Shown here piece after piece: positions 14,658-22,662 of a stretch of DNA of 41,844 nucleotides. This DNA comes from a virus, in IMG/VR virus record IMGVR_UViG_3300031576_000136, positions 1 through 41,844 of that record, one strand, 5' to 3'. Under the pieces are notes generated by a model. It was not told the DNA's origin, did no database searches, and saw nothing but the letters and a program-made list of their open reading frames with translations. Each line of letters opens with the position of its first letter. Position 1 is the first letter of the stretch. Made by a program: the position numbers and the translations under genes.

Positions 14658-15099
14658 TTGTGAAATTGTAAGGTTTCATCCGAAGCATCTTGAAATCGCT
14701 GTCATTAGCGATTATGAACGCGCTTTTATCAAAAGGATCGAAGGATCTTTCTCAAAGATTGAATCTTTAGGGGAGCGGTCCTTAGAGGCGGTAACCTTTA
14801 CGCACGATGGCCGGATCATCGCGTGCTGCGGATTTATTATGCTTTGCCCAGGGGTTTGTGAGGTTTGGCTTATCCCCACGGTTTATATCAAAAAAGAGCC
14901 GGTGCTTTTCATGAAGAATATCCGCTGGTTTCTTGAGCAGATCGCGTCAATTATCAAGGTGCATCGTGTACAGACAACAAGCCTGGCGGACGCGCTGCAT
15001 GATCGTTTTATGGAATCATTGGGATTTGAGTGCGAAGGCGTTTTGCGGCAATTCACAGACCTGAAAGAGGATTACAAGGCATGGGCACGATTATTTTAA
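14635..15099 (+). CDS. T7 gp13-like (GNAT-fold) phage protein
   Basis: A 154-residue protein. The ATG at 14635, inside the end of the nozzle gene, is chosen because earlier in-frame starts would run deep into it. Segments LEAVTFTHDGRIIACCGFI, CEVWLIPT and the final helix-strand region HDRFMESLGFECEGVLRQF match the acetyltransferase-like layout of the gp13/DUF2833 family, encoded between nozzle and internal core genes of T7-like phages. In T7, gp13 is needed for morphogenesis and is not clearly in the virion. The acetyl-CoA loop is not obvious, so enzymatic activity is doubtful. Confidence 0.75.
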   Translation: MQQQAIADCEIVRFHPKHLEIAVISDYERAFIKRIEGSFSKIESLGERSLEAVTFTHDGRIIACCGFIMLCPGVCEVWLIPTVYIKKEPVLFMKNIRWFLEQIASIIKVHRVQTTSLADALHDRFMESLGFECEGVLRQFTDLKEDYKAWARLF

Positions 15100-15120
15100 A
15101 GGCGGAAAGAGGATAACGAT

Positions 15121-15606
15121 ATGGGCGCGGCACTTCCAATTATGATGGGAATTAACGCAGTTTCTGAAATTTATAAAGGCGTTCAAGCACGAAATGCGGC
15201 GAATGAAGAAGCCAGCATGCTTGAACAGCAGGGGAATATTCAGCTTCAGGAATCAAGGACTGAGGCCGGATTAATTTCTGCGGAAGCCCAGCGCCGTGCG
15301 AAAGAAATCAGAAAGTTTGCGGCCCGGCAAAAACTTCAATACCTCAAAAACGGCGTGACATTGGAAGGATCCCCGCTTCACGTCCTGGATGAAACATTCG
15401 AGGAAGGCCAAAAGGAAGTGAATCTGGTCCGGCAAAAAGCGCAATTCAGGCTTTTGCAGGGGAACTCACTATATACCCTTCAAAACCAGAAAGCACAGCA
15501 ACAACGCAATCAGGGCAGGGCCGCATTTATTGGCGGATTTCTTAATGCCGCTTCCGGGACGGCCAGCACGTATGCACAATCGAAAGGACTTTTAGGAAAT
15601 GCCTGA
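15121..15606 (+). CDS. Internal virion (ejection) protein, gp14-like
   Basis: A 161-residue protein with the arrangement of podoviral gp14: a short hydrophobic start (AALPIMMGINAVSEIY), a long Gln/Ala/Arg coiled coil (QARNAANEEASMLEQQGN and on), a 'GVTLEGSPLHVLDET' turn and a Gly/Ala-rich C-terminus. gp14-like proteins leave the virion first and form a pore in the outer membrane during DNA entry. It is followed with an 8-nt overlap by the next internal protein. Confidence 0.78.
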   Translation: MGAALPIMMGINAVSEIYKGVQARNAANEEASMLEQQGNIQLQESRTEAGLISAEAQRRAKEIRKFAARQKLQYLKNGVTLEGSPLHVLDETFEEGQKEVNLVRQKAQFRLLQGNSLYTLQNQKAQQQRNQGRAAFIGGFLNAASGTASTYAQSKGLLGNA

Positions 15607-17164
15607 CATCTTTGAACGAAAGCCAGTCTCAACGGAGGTCCCTACCAGCGCCGTAGGTACGCCTGGACCAGATATGTCAGGGGTAAAGATCGCCGAAGCG
15701 TTGGGGGGTGCTGGTGATGCGGCTCTTGATTCAATTATTAAGGTTAGACAATACAAACAAGAGGTTGCAGATACCGCTGCGGCCAACAAAAGAGGTGTTG
15801 AGTTTGACCTCCAAGCCGAGCAAATGAGGCAGCAGATTCACCAGAAATTTCAAGGTAGTGGCCGGCCGATCAACGAAGAAAACGAAGAGCTGCGCGTTTC
15901 TCTCGATAAACTTCACCAGCAAGAAAACGGCAAGATCAAATCAGAAGGGGAGCGCCGCCTTTTCAACACACAAGCTTTGCAGACCATTAAAACACGCCGC
16001 ATGGCCGGATTAAACGCCGCCAATCAAAGGCAGACAGGCGAAGCCTTTAATAACACAATGTCATCAATAAACACAATTTCAAATTCTATCTCCAATATTT
16101 TTGCTCAAACTGATCTTACCGATCAGGAAAAAATGCAAGAGATGGCAATTAAAATTTCGCAAGCGAAGAGCATTTTGGAATCTTCAAAAGGGGTATTGGA
16201 TGGTACAAATTATCAAACATTGAGTAGGGGCATTTCTAAAGCAATACCAAAAGCGGCTGTCTTAGGAGCTATGCAGACCGATCCTAATCTTGCAGAAGCA
16301 TTACTCCACAGCAACGAATTTGATGCGTACCTTAACCCAAAAGAAAAAGAAGAGTTGCTTACAAAGACAAGAACAGTTCAAAAGCAGATGCTTGAATTAT
16401 CAAAGGTTAAACAAGCTGAAGTTGAACGTGATAATTTGATGGCTACCACAAAAGAGTTTTTAAGCGGTGAGTTAACTTTTTCGAAGTTAGAGGAAGCCGT
16501 AACCGGCGGCCAGATCACGCCAGAGGTTGCTGGAGCTTTTGAGGTGGCGTTATTTAATCCAAAAGAGTGGGATGAGTTAAAAGATGACCCTAAATATCAG
16601 GCGGAAAAAGGGTCAGTCCTTGTAAATATGATGCAGGATATGCAGAAGAAAAACGATATCTCAAAAGTCGTCTTGCGGTCTGTGACAGCGTATAACAAAA
16701 AACAGATCGAAACAAAAGATTTGGCTTGGATTCTTAATGCTGCCAATGAAAAGATTAATGACCAAGACAACCCAAAATGGGAGTGGTTAGACCAGGCGGT
16801 TGACGCTGTGTCTCTTGTAGCTGGACCTGCGTCCATTCCAAAATTTGCAACCAGGCTATCGCAAGCTTTCCAATCAATGGGGAATGAGGTTGACCCGCGC
16901 GAAATTGCTAAGGAAGTCATAAAAGACACCGCCAAAACGAATAATCCAGAGCTAGCAGGTTTGAATGATGTCCCAAACGCTAAATTTGAGAGAGGAAAAC
17001 AAAAAGTAGTTTATCCGTGGAACACAGATTTAAAAGCTGATGGCAATGCGTCGGATCAAGGTGATTTTGTAATAGTTCAGTTGCCTAATGGAAAAGTAGG
17101 ACCAATCCCAAAAGAGAAGCTATCCAAAGCCCTTGAGAGGGGCGCGAAGATTGTTCAAGCGTGA
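15599..17164 (+). CDS. Internal virion protein, gp15-like
   Basis: A 521-residue, highly helical, Gln/Lys/Glu-rich protein beginning MPDIFERKPV. Between a gp14-like and a gp16-like protein it occupies the gp15 place of the ejection core; I do not see a diagnostic domain, and the assignment rests on position, composition and length (T7 gp15 is larger, about 750). The N-terminus resembles that of the large protein at 17982 (MPDIEDRKTA). The C-terminal 60 residues form a compact non-helical segment (DFVIVQLPNGKVGPIPKEK), a pattern seen at the ends of other ejection proteins. Confidence 0.7.
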   Translation: MPDIFERKPVSTEVPTSAVGTPGPDMSGVKIAEALGGAGDAALDSIIKVRQYKQEVADTAAANKRGVEFDLQAEQMRQQIHQKFQGSGRPINEENEELRVSLDKLHQQENGKIKSEGERRLFNTQALQTIKTRRMAGLNAANQRQTGEAFNNTMSSINTISNSISNIFAQTDLTDQEKMQEMAIKISQAKSILESSKGVLDGTNYQTLSRGISKAIPKAAVLGAMQTDPNLAEALLHSNEFDAYLNPKEKEELLTKTRTVQKQMLELSKVKQAEVERDNLMATTKEFLSGELTFSKLEEAVTGGQITPEVAGAFEVALFNPKEWDELKDDPKYQAEKGSVLVNMMQDMQKKNDISKVVLRSVTAYNKKQIETKDLAWILNAANEKINDQDNPKWEWLDQAVDAVSLVAGPASIPKFATRLSQAFQSMGNEVDPREIAKEVIKDTAKTNNPELAGLNDVPNAKFERGKQKVVYPWNTDLKADGNASDQGDFVIVQLPNGKVGPIPKEKLSKALERGAKIVQA

Positions 17165-17237
17165 CGGATGAAGCGAGAAGCTAAATATAAGTGGGGATTT
17201 CGAGTTATTGGATGCGGGCCTGAAATGGATGCCGTTT

Positions 17238-17483
17238 TTAATCAATTATGTCAGGCAATTCGATTTGGTTCCCCTCATACAGATATTGAACGTCTGAGAA
17301 ATTTAGAGGCTTCAATTTTGAAGAGTCAAGCGCAACGACGGTTGAGGGCACGTCTTCACCGTCAGGGTTTTCCAACCATTTCAGAACAATATGTGGCGTG
17401 TCTTTGATAAAAACAAGATCGGTGTCACAGTGAAAATATTTTCCATTTTGACATGCGATATGCCTTACTTTGTATTTGACCAT
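17238..17483 (-). CDS. Moron 1, gene 2: hypothetical 81-aa protein
   Basis: A leftward gene with a strong AGGAGG ribosome binding site 7 nt before the ATG at 17483. The product (MVKYKVRHIACQNGKYFHCD...) is a small beta-rich protein with two Cys/His pairs early on and an acidic C-terminus ending LPDIID. It overlaps a rightward 79-codon frame (17168-17407) that lacks such a signal and is rejected. It lies 122 nt downstream of the other leftward gene, so they likely share one transcript. The role is unknown; small leftward insertions in late operons are typical morons. Confidence 0.65.
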   Translation of the reverse strand: MVKYKVRHIACQNGKYFHCDTDLVFIKDTPHIVLKWLENPDGEDVPSTVVALDSSKLKPLNFSDVQYLYEGNQIELPDIID

Positions 17484-17605
17484 GGGATACCTCCTACATA
17501 AAGCTTTATCGATTTCATGGAAAGGGGTTAAAAATGAACATTGATTTTGATGCTGCTTTGCGAATACTTAGCCGAATGTATAGCCGCATGCCCGAGATGG
17601 ATAGG

Positions 17606-17854
17606 CTACGATCTGAAAAACCCGAGTTGTTTAAGTTCGACTATACACCGGATCATAGCTTCTTTATGAATCTCAGAAATAGCAAACAACAGAGAAATAA
17701 ATCGTTTGGTAGATTCGTTGCTCTTTTCTCCACGAAAAGAATCTTCAAACCAAACTTCTTCAGCGCCTTTTTTAAAAAATTCATGAAGGTTTAATTTGGA
17801 AAGGTGATCTCGGTAGATTTTTTTGACAAGTTCGATTTCTTTATCATCGCTCAT
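17606..17854 (-). CDS. Moron 1, gene 1: hypothetical 82-aa helical protein
   Basis: ATG at 17854 with CTAGGAG 6 nt upstream. The 82-residue product begins MSDDKEIELVKKIYRDHLSK and is almost wholly helical and charged. It is the first gene behind a canonical extended -10 promoter and a terminator-ended structured leader (17873-17965), so expression probably depends on read-through of that terminator. A rightward frame over 17534-17794 with AAAGGGG upstream overlaps it; I favour the leftward gene because of its protein-like composition and the promoter. Function unknown. Confidence 0.65.
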   Translation of the reverse strand: MSDDKEIELVKKIYRDHLSKLNLHEFFKKGAEEVWFEDSFRGEKSNESTKRFISLLFAISEIHKEAMIRCIVELKQLGFFRS

Positions 17855-17872
17855 AGCTTCTCCTAGTGAGTG

Positions 17873-17965
17873 AAAATAAAAAGCCCCGTGTCAACGGCCA
17901 AGTTAAACACGGGGCGAAAGGGTCAAAGCCCTTTTATAAAACCAGATTGTCCTTGGCCGTTGAAT
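17873..17965 (-). ncRNA. 93-nt terminator-ended RNA or attenuator with 11-bp pseudoknot
   Basis: On the minus strand transcription should start at about 17965, 7 nt past a TATAAT box. The RNA then has CAACGGCCAAG (17962-17952), a hairpin AAAGGG/CCCTTT (17934-17917), and a GC-rich terminator stem GCCCCGTGT/ACACGGGGC (17915-17907 with 17891-17883) followed by TTTTTATTTT (17882-17873). The 15-nt terminator loop contains CTTGGCCGTTG, an exact 11-nt complement of the 5' end, so the RNA can close into a pseudoknot. The next gene starts 18 nt past the U-tract. It could be a small RNA, an attenuator, or both. Confidence 0.6.
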
Positions 17966-17971
17966 AAGAGG

Positions 17972-17977
17972 ATTATA
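17972..17977 (-). promoter_or_regulatory. Extended -10 promoter of moron 1
   Basis: On the minus strand TGCTATAAT gives a perfect -10 (TATAAT) with the TGn extension. The -35 region 17 nt upstream is poor, as expected for extended -10 promoters. It overlaps the ribosome-binding region of the divergent gene at 17982, so use of one may hinder the other. Confidence 0.65.
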
Positions 17978-17981
17978 GCAA

Positions 17982-20900
17982 ATGCCTGATATTGAAGACA
18001 GAAAAACAGCAGTTCTTGATCCTTTAAAAGACGATTTCGCGGACTTGGGGTTTAAGGAAGAGACTCAAAAAACAGCAACGATTGATCCTGTAATTGACCA
18101 CGCAAATGATGACTTCTCCGATCTTGGCTTTGTGGAATCCCCTAAAATTGGTACTCCCACAAAGAAAGTTTTTGTTTCCGAGGCGTCTAAGACTTTAGAA
18201 GTTCCTTCATTTTTTGGCAGCGGCATGATTGGGCATGCCGCCCGTGAAAACTTCTGGCCCGAGCTTCAAAAAACATCTGGTGAGTCATTTAAGGCTGTTG
18301 TCAGGGCAGGTTTAAATACAGCTGAAAGCGTTTCTTCTCTCGCAAAGTTTTTTGGGCAAGACATTGAGAAAGACCCGCAAAAATCAATTGCTTTAAATGT
18401 CGGGTATGGCGCTGATTTGCTAGACTCGTTTATGGGGCGTAAAGACACCAATCCTGTGATAAGGAAGATAGGCCAACACGTTACGGAGCGCGCGGACAGG
18501 CTCATTGATAACTTTGACAAGCTTAAAGATGGTTTCAAAATTGGCGGGCTAGAAATAGCGAAGGCTGATCCTGAAATGTTCGCTGGCTCATTCACTAAAA
18601 ACCCTTCCTGGACACGGGCGGTAGCAACTATTGCGGAAGCTGTACCCTCTCTTGCTACCGCTACAGCTATAACATTTGCCACTAAAAACCCTTTTGCCGG
18701 AGCTGCCGCATTAGGTCTTTTAGAGGGAGCGACAACGCGGGAAGAAGCCTTAGATGCTGGGGCTTCAGTGGATAAGGCAAATACTCTATTCTTTATTTCC
18801 TCCGTTGGAAACACACTTCTTGAAGAGATCCCTTTGGGACGATTCTTAAGGAATAAAAACACAGCTTTGAAAAACATTGCCGAAGGTTTTGTATTTGAGG
18901 GGCTTCAGGAAGGAACGCAACAGGTTTGGCAGAATGCTATCGCTAAGTTCGGTTATGACGAAACAAGAGGTTACTTTGACGGCGTTGTCGAATCCCTCAT
19001 AGCTGGGGCTGGGAGTGGAGGAATTGTTGGGTCTTTGACCTTCGGGGGAGGGAAACAAATTGATAAAGCTGTTGATACCTTAAAGCAAAAAGGCGCGACG
19101 GATGAAGATATTCAAAATCTTCAGAAATCAGCCGTTGAGCATGTCGTTGAAAACGCTGAAATCATTGATAATGCGCTTGATGCAAAAGTGGCAGAAATAG
19201 AGCAAATCGCGAGTCAGGCGAAAGAACAACCAGCTATTGAACCGCCTACTGGACGCGGCGGAATAGTGCCGCCTGAGTTTAATTTTGGGAAGTGGAAAGA
19301 TCAACAGGCGTTTCTTTTGTCGCGCGAAACGATGGAGAGAAACCTTGAGGGTGTTATTAAAGACGAGAAGCAGCTTGTGGAAGCCAAGGAGTTTTTGACC
19401 GAACCAATCAAAGAGAACGAAACCGCTAGGGTTGAATGGATGAATGCGACCCGGTCTTTAATCAAGCAAGAAATGAATCGTTTGGGAATCCGTCACAACT
19501 CCTCGGAAGATAAACTTGTGCAGCGGTATGGCGAAGGAAGGATGACAGAGGGCGAGCTTAAATCCGCTACCCCAAAATGGTCAGCTGTTAAAGAAGCCGC
19601 GGCCTTCTTTAGAAGCCAATACGACGAAATGCTTGATACTGTCAACACGGTTCGTGCTCAGTTTGGTTATGATGAAATCCCCAAAAGGCAAGATTACTTT
19701 AGGCATTTTCAGGAAATTGGATCTTGGATTGATAGTTTTGGCACAATACTGCACGCGGAAGACTTGCCAACAGAAATTTCGGGTATGACGTCAATGTTTA
19801 AGCCGGGCAAGCCGTTTACAACCGCAGAACTTAGAAGGCGCGGCGGGGCTTTCACCGAATCATCAATAGGCGGTATTGATAATTACATTGATGCAATCTC
19901 GAAGCAGATTTTTCATACGGACAGCGTGCAACGCGCAAGAGTCATTGAAAAATACATCCGAACTGCCGGATCTCAAGAGCAAGCTGATTTGCCCAATTTT
20001 GTGGCAAATATTCAAGAGTACGCAAATCTTCTTGCGGGGAAGAAAGGGAGCGTTGATAGAGCCTTTGAATCGTTATCCGGAAGGGAAGTATACGGAGCCG
20101 TTCAAACCATTCACGCGCAAATATCAAAAAATTTAATCAGCGGCAATGTCTCATCAGCTCTTTCTAATCTTATTCCGTTCACTCAGTCTATGTCGACAAC
20201 AAAGAAGGCAGCGGCTGTCAAAGGATTATTCGAGGCAACTTATACCGCATTTCGTGATGATTACGCAGAAATCGACGGACAAAAAAGCAAGTTTCTGACA
20301 AGACGTTTCCCCGATCAGAACATAGCGCTTAGCATATGGCAAAAGTCAGCTGACAAAATTAACTTTCTTTTTAAATCAATTGATAAATTCACGTCGAAAG
20401 CGGTATTGGCAGGGAAGTATTACGAGGGAATTGATAGCGGTCTTTCTGAATCTGAGGCTATGAAAAAAGCGGAGGAATATGCTGGAAAGACGCTTGCGGA
20501 CAGATCCATCGGACAGTTACCAAATTTGTTTGGACAAAAATCCCTTAAAGGATGGACGGCCTTTCAAGTTGAGGTAAATAACCAGGTGTCATTTATGCTT
20601 AAAGATATCCCCAGGCAGTATCACGGGGATGCTTTAAAAGTTGCTTCTGCCTTATTTCAATTTGCCATTTACTCCTTTTTAGCAAACGAAGTGTATGAAA
20701 AAATCTCTGGCAGACGGCCTCAGCTTGATCTTATTTATGCGACGCTCACTCTTTTAGGGATGAATAAATCGGGTGAGAAAAGAACGGGGCTTGAAAGAGT
20801 CTGGCAGGCATTTACTGATATCAGGCAAAATGTTCCCTTCGGCTCTTTTACCACAGGACGAAATTTTACGTCTGCCGCAATGCCAGATATTAAGGGCATT

Positions 20901-21167
20901 ATTACGGGCCGCAAAGATGCTTTATCCGAGTTAAGTAAGACTGGATTATTATTACTTAATCCTTTCGGGGGTGGGTCTCAAATACGTAAGACTATCGAAG
21001 GGCTTAACGAATACGCAAAAGGGGGATCATTTACGTTGAAACGCAAGACTAGAAGGTACCGGATAAATCAGGATTTCCCTAATCTCGTGAGGGGCGCTTT
21101 ATTTGGGAAGTACGCATTCCCTGAAGCAGTTGATTACTACAATAAACCGGAAGGGAAAAGGCGTTAA
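17982..21167 (+). CDS. Large internal virion (ejection) protein, gp16-like
   Basis: A 1061-residue protein, the largest in the virion module, with AGAGGA upstream of its ATG. The N-terminus carries two copies of a DDF(A/S)DLGF motif (residues about 17-24 and 44-51), an arrangement common at the start of phage ejection and polyvalent proteins. Hydrophobic helices lie near residues 205-250 (AVPSLATATAITFATKN..AGAAALGLLEG) and 885-905 (VASALFQFAIYSFLAN), which fit a protein that crosses the inner membrane during DNA delivery. No lytic transglycosylase motif was recognised. The C-terminal 200 residues resemble large polyvalent-associated domains, but I cannot name one with confidence. Confidence 0.75.
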   Translation: MPDIEDRKTAVLDPLKDDFADLGFKEETQKTATIDPVIDHANDDFSDLGFVESPKIGTPTKKVFVSEASKTLEVPSFFGSGMIGHAARENFWPELQKTSGESFKAVVRAGLNTAESVSSLAKFFGQDIEKDPQKSIALNVGYGADLLDSFMGRKDTNPVIRKIGQHVTERADRLIDNFDKLKDGFKIGGLEIAKADPEMFAGSFTKNPSWTRAVATIAEAVPSLATATAITFATKNPFAGAAALGLLEGATTREEALDAGASVDKANTLFFISSVGNTLLEEIPLGRFLRNKNTALKNIAEGFVFEGLQEGTQQVWQNAIAKFGYDETRGYFDGVVESLIAGAGSGGIVGSLTFGGGKQIDKAVDTLKQKGATDEDIQNLQKSAVEHVVENAEIIDNALDAKVAEIEQIASQAKEQPAIEPPTGRGGIVPPEFNFGKWKDQQAFLLSRETMERNLEGVIKDEKQLVEAKEFLTEPIKENETARVEWMNATRSLIKQEMNRLGIRHNSSEDKLVQRYGEGRMTEGELKSATPKWSAVKEAAAFFRSQYDEMLDTVNTVRAQFGYDEIPKRQDYFRHFQEIGSWIDSFGTILHAEDLPTEISGMTSMFKPGKPFTTAELRRRGGAFTESSIGGIDNYIDAISKQIFHTDSVQRARVIEKYIRTAGSQEQADLPNFVANIQEYANLLAGKKGSVDRAFESLSGREVYGAVQTIHAQISKNLISGNVSSALSNLIPFTQSMSTTKKAAAVKGLFEATYTAFRDDYAEIDGQKSKFLTRRFPDQNIALSIWQKSADKINFLFKSIDKFTSKAVLAGKYYEGIDSGLSESEAMKKAEEYAGKTLADRSIGQLPNLFGQKSLKGWTAFQVEVNNQVSFMLKDIPRQYHGDALKVASALFQFAIYSFLANEVYEKISGRRPQLDLIYATLTLLGMNKSGEKRTGLERVWQAFTDIRQNVPFGSFTTGRNFTSAAMPDIKGIITGRKDALSELSKTGLLLLNPFGGGSQIRKTIEGLNEYAKGGSFTLKRKTRRYRINQDFPNLVRGALFGKYAFPEAVDYYNKPEGKRR

Positions 21168-21177
21168 GTCAAATTAA

Positions 21178-21408
21178 TTACGGTGAGTGTATATAACAAG
21201 AAGAAACCGCGAGAATAAAAAAGCAAAATAGCATAGTCCAAACTATGCACATTTTAACCCAATCTGACCAAGGCGCGCTTGAATGTTCAAGCTCCCAACC
21301 GTTATTAAAAAGCCAATTCCAAAAGTAATTAAAGGGCTTCACGTTTCGGCCCCATAAATATAACCAAATACTGAAGAGCCCGATGATAAGAATTAACACT
21401 GAGACCAT
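21178..21408 (-). CDS. Moron 2, gene 5: small membrane protein
   Basis: A 76-residue leftward product with two hydrophobic segments (VSVLILIIGLFSIWLYLWG near the start and MCIVWTMLFCFFILAVSSCY near the end) flanking a tryptophan-rich hydrophilic loop. Its ATG at 21408 sits 3 nt past the upstream stop, with GGGGAGG 11 nt before. It is last in the leftward cassette, 10 nt from the converging stop of the gp16-like gene, with no clear terminator in between. Holin-like or superinfection-exclusion functions are plausible for such proteins but not shown. Confidence 0.6.
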   Translation of the reverse strand: MVSVLILIIGLFSIWLYLWGRNVKPFNYFWNWLFNNGWELEHSSAPWSDWVKMCIVWTMLFCFFILAVSSCYIHSP

Positions 21409-21411
21409 ATC

Positions 21412-21597
21412 TTAAGCGCCTCCCCAACCAAAAATTGAAAGAAAATCAAGGAAGATCCCGCTAAACCAGAAAAGCAATGCCACCATTATAAAACCAAGGA
21501 CAATAGATTTTATGATTACTTCCCACCAGTGGGCATTTTGATCCCAGCCTTCGTGAAAATCAAAAAGCCAGGATAGGAAATCTTTAACCTTGCCCAT
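21412..21597 (-). CDS. Moron 2, gene 4: small tryptophan-rich membrane protein
   Basis: A 61-residue leftward protein starting MGKVKDFLSWLFDFHEGWDQ, with a membrane helix from about residue 27 to 52 (VIIKSIVLGFIMVALLFWF). GGAGG lies 6 nt before the ATG at 21597. It shares the Trp-rich soluble part and membrane-helix layout of the following gene, so the two may act together. No family recognised. Confidence 0.6.
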   Translation of the reverse strand: MGKVKDFLSWLFDFHEGWDQNAHWWEVIIKSIVLGFIMVALLFWFSGIFLDFLSIFGWGGA

Positions 21598-21609
21598 TGA
21601 GAGCCTCCG

Positions 21610-21939
21610 CTATCTACGCGATCTTATCCGATCCAGCTCCTGCTGCTGATAATAGTTTGCTTGTTGCCTATTCTGAAACACATAGTCATCATACTCTTTG
21701 AGGAGATTGTTTTTTAATGTTAAATACTCACCTTGACTGATCGAACCGCTTTTGTAGGCGTCCTCGGCCTCTTGCAGCCGATGCGTTATCTCTTCACCCT
21801 TATTTTTTTGATTCTCCATAAGTTGATCTAACTGAGCATCTAAAATTGGTGATGGGTTCGCAGTTACAGCACATCCAGGAACAAGGGTAACGCAGATAAT
21901 CAAGCAAACTACAATTGAGCACCCCACGAGTTTATTCAT
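21610..21939 (-). CDS. Moron 2, gene 3: phage-encoded lipoprotein
   Basis: A 109-residue protein with a lipoprotein signal: MNKLVGCSIVVCLIICVT then the lipobox LVPGC, giving an N-terminal acylated Cys at residue 23. The mature part is a short Asn/Pro linker and a charged helix with 'SGSISQGEYLTLKNNL', a short SHOCT-like element. Phage lipoproteins made in lysogens, such as T5 Llp or streptococcal phage Ltp, block superinfecting phage; this is the natural hypothesis but is untested. Its start codon lies inside a perfect inverted repeat (21932-21953). Confidence 0.7.
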   Translation of the reverse strand: MNKLVGCSIVVCLIICVTLVPGCAVTANPSPILDAQLDQLMENQKNKGEEITHRLQEAEDAYKSGSISQGEYLTLKNNLLKEYDDYVFQNRQQANYYQQQELDRIRSRR

Positions 21940-21953
21940 TCCGTAATGAATAA
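21932..21953. promoter_or_regulatory. Operator-like inverted repeat over the lipoprotein start
   Basis: TTATTCATT (21932-21940) and AATGAATAA (21945-21953) are perfect 9-bp arms separated by CCGT. The start codon of the leftward lipoprotein gene (21937-21939) is inside one arm. As RNA it would hide the start in a hairpin; as DNA it is a dyad suited to a dimeric repressor. Confidence 0.5.
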
Positions 21954-21986
21954 TAACCTCAGAAACTTAATTTGCGGGGAATTAAC

Positions 21987-22283
21987 TTAATATTTTTCTG
22001 CTTGTTCTGATTTTTCGTCAAGCTCTAACCCGAATGGGGCTGGATCAATATCGAAGGCTTTGCAGACCATGCGGATTGTTGACCATTGAATGCGTTCATC
22101 TCGTGAAGCGAAGAGAAGCGGGTAGTATTGTTCTTTAGACGCAACTGTTTTGCATAAGTAAAGGATTTGGCCTCGCCCTGGGGCAATTTGGTTTTGTGAT
22201 GTCTTGACGGTAATTCCGACTTCTTTTAGGCGGCTAAGGAACTCGTCAAACTTCGGGGCTTGGTGAAAGGGGTAGGCCGCCAT
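21987..22283 (-). CDS. Moron 2, gene 2: possible HicA-like protein
   Basis: A 98-residue protein with a helix (FDEFLSRLKEVGI), beta strands in the middle and a helix-plus-tail TIRMVCKAFDIDPAPF. That layout, next to a HicB-like gene, resembles HicA mRNA interferases (dsRBD-like fold). However, the conserved catalytic His and 'GSHH' loop of HicA are not visible, so a divergent or non-toxic relative is as likely. Its ATG follows the HicB-like stop by 2 nt (translational coupling). Order antitoxin-then-toxin is less usual for hicAB but known. Confidence 0.4.
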   Translation of the reverse strand: MAAYPFHQAPKFDEFLSRLKEVGITVKTSQNQIAPGRGQILYLCKTVASKEQYYPLLFASRDERIQWSTIRMVCKAFDIDPAPFGLELDEKSEQAEKY

Positions 22284-22285
22284 GA

Positions 22286-22627
22286 TTAAACGCTCTGAAG
22301 TTCGTAATGCTGGGGTAAATTAGCGTGCTCTGACCAATCGCATTCAGGCCAAGTGATGAGCATTCGGTTGCAAAAATTACGGTCAGCGTTTTCCCATTGC
22401 CGCCAATATTCAATTGGCGCAGGTTCGAGATTAGAGAAAGGTTCTTCGCCATGCTCTTTGGAAAGCAGGGCAAACGCTTTCAACATATTCTCAAATCTCT
22501 CCTTCAGCGCTAGCATTGTCTTGGCTTGAACCGCAAAGCCATAATCCAGGCAAATAGCGACGTAATAATCACCTTCTGGAAGAACCAGGACTTTAATGTC
22601 TTTGCTGTCTTCTATCGATGTGGTCAT
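22286..22627 (-). CDS. Moron 2, gene 1: possible HicB-like protein
   Basis: ATG at 22627 is chosen because AAAGGAGAG lies 5 nt upstream; a longer frame reaches 22699 but would include the promoter. The 113-residue product contains KVLVLPEGDYYVAICLDYG followed by a helix ALKERFENMLKAF, which is the partial RNase H-like layout of HicB antitoxins ('eGgyvA.cPelg...A...'). The DNA-binding C-terminal domain of many HicB proteins is replaced here by a Trp-rich segment. Assignment is tentative and rests on fold pattern and the neighbour. Confidence 0.4.
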   Translation of the reverse strand: MTTSIEDSKDIKVLVLPEGDYYVAICLDYGFAVQAKTMLALKERFENMLKAFALLSKEHGEEPFSNLEPAPIEYWRQWENADRNFCNRMLITWPECDWSEHANLPQHYELQSV

Positions 22628-22662
22628 ATTCTCTCCTTTGGAGGGGATTCTTTCCGATGTCA

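Noticed and set aside
17168-17407. Rightward 79-codon frame after the gp15-like gene
   Set aside because: Overlaps the leftward gene 17238-17483, which has a much stronger AGGAGG site; kept as a small doubt.
17534-17794. Rightward 86-codon frame with AAAGGGG upstream
   Set aside because: Its second half is the shadow of the leftward gene 17606-17854, which has a promoter, leader and AGGAG site. The first 24 codons remain unexplained.
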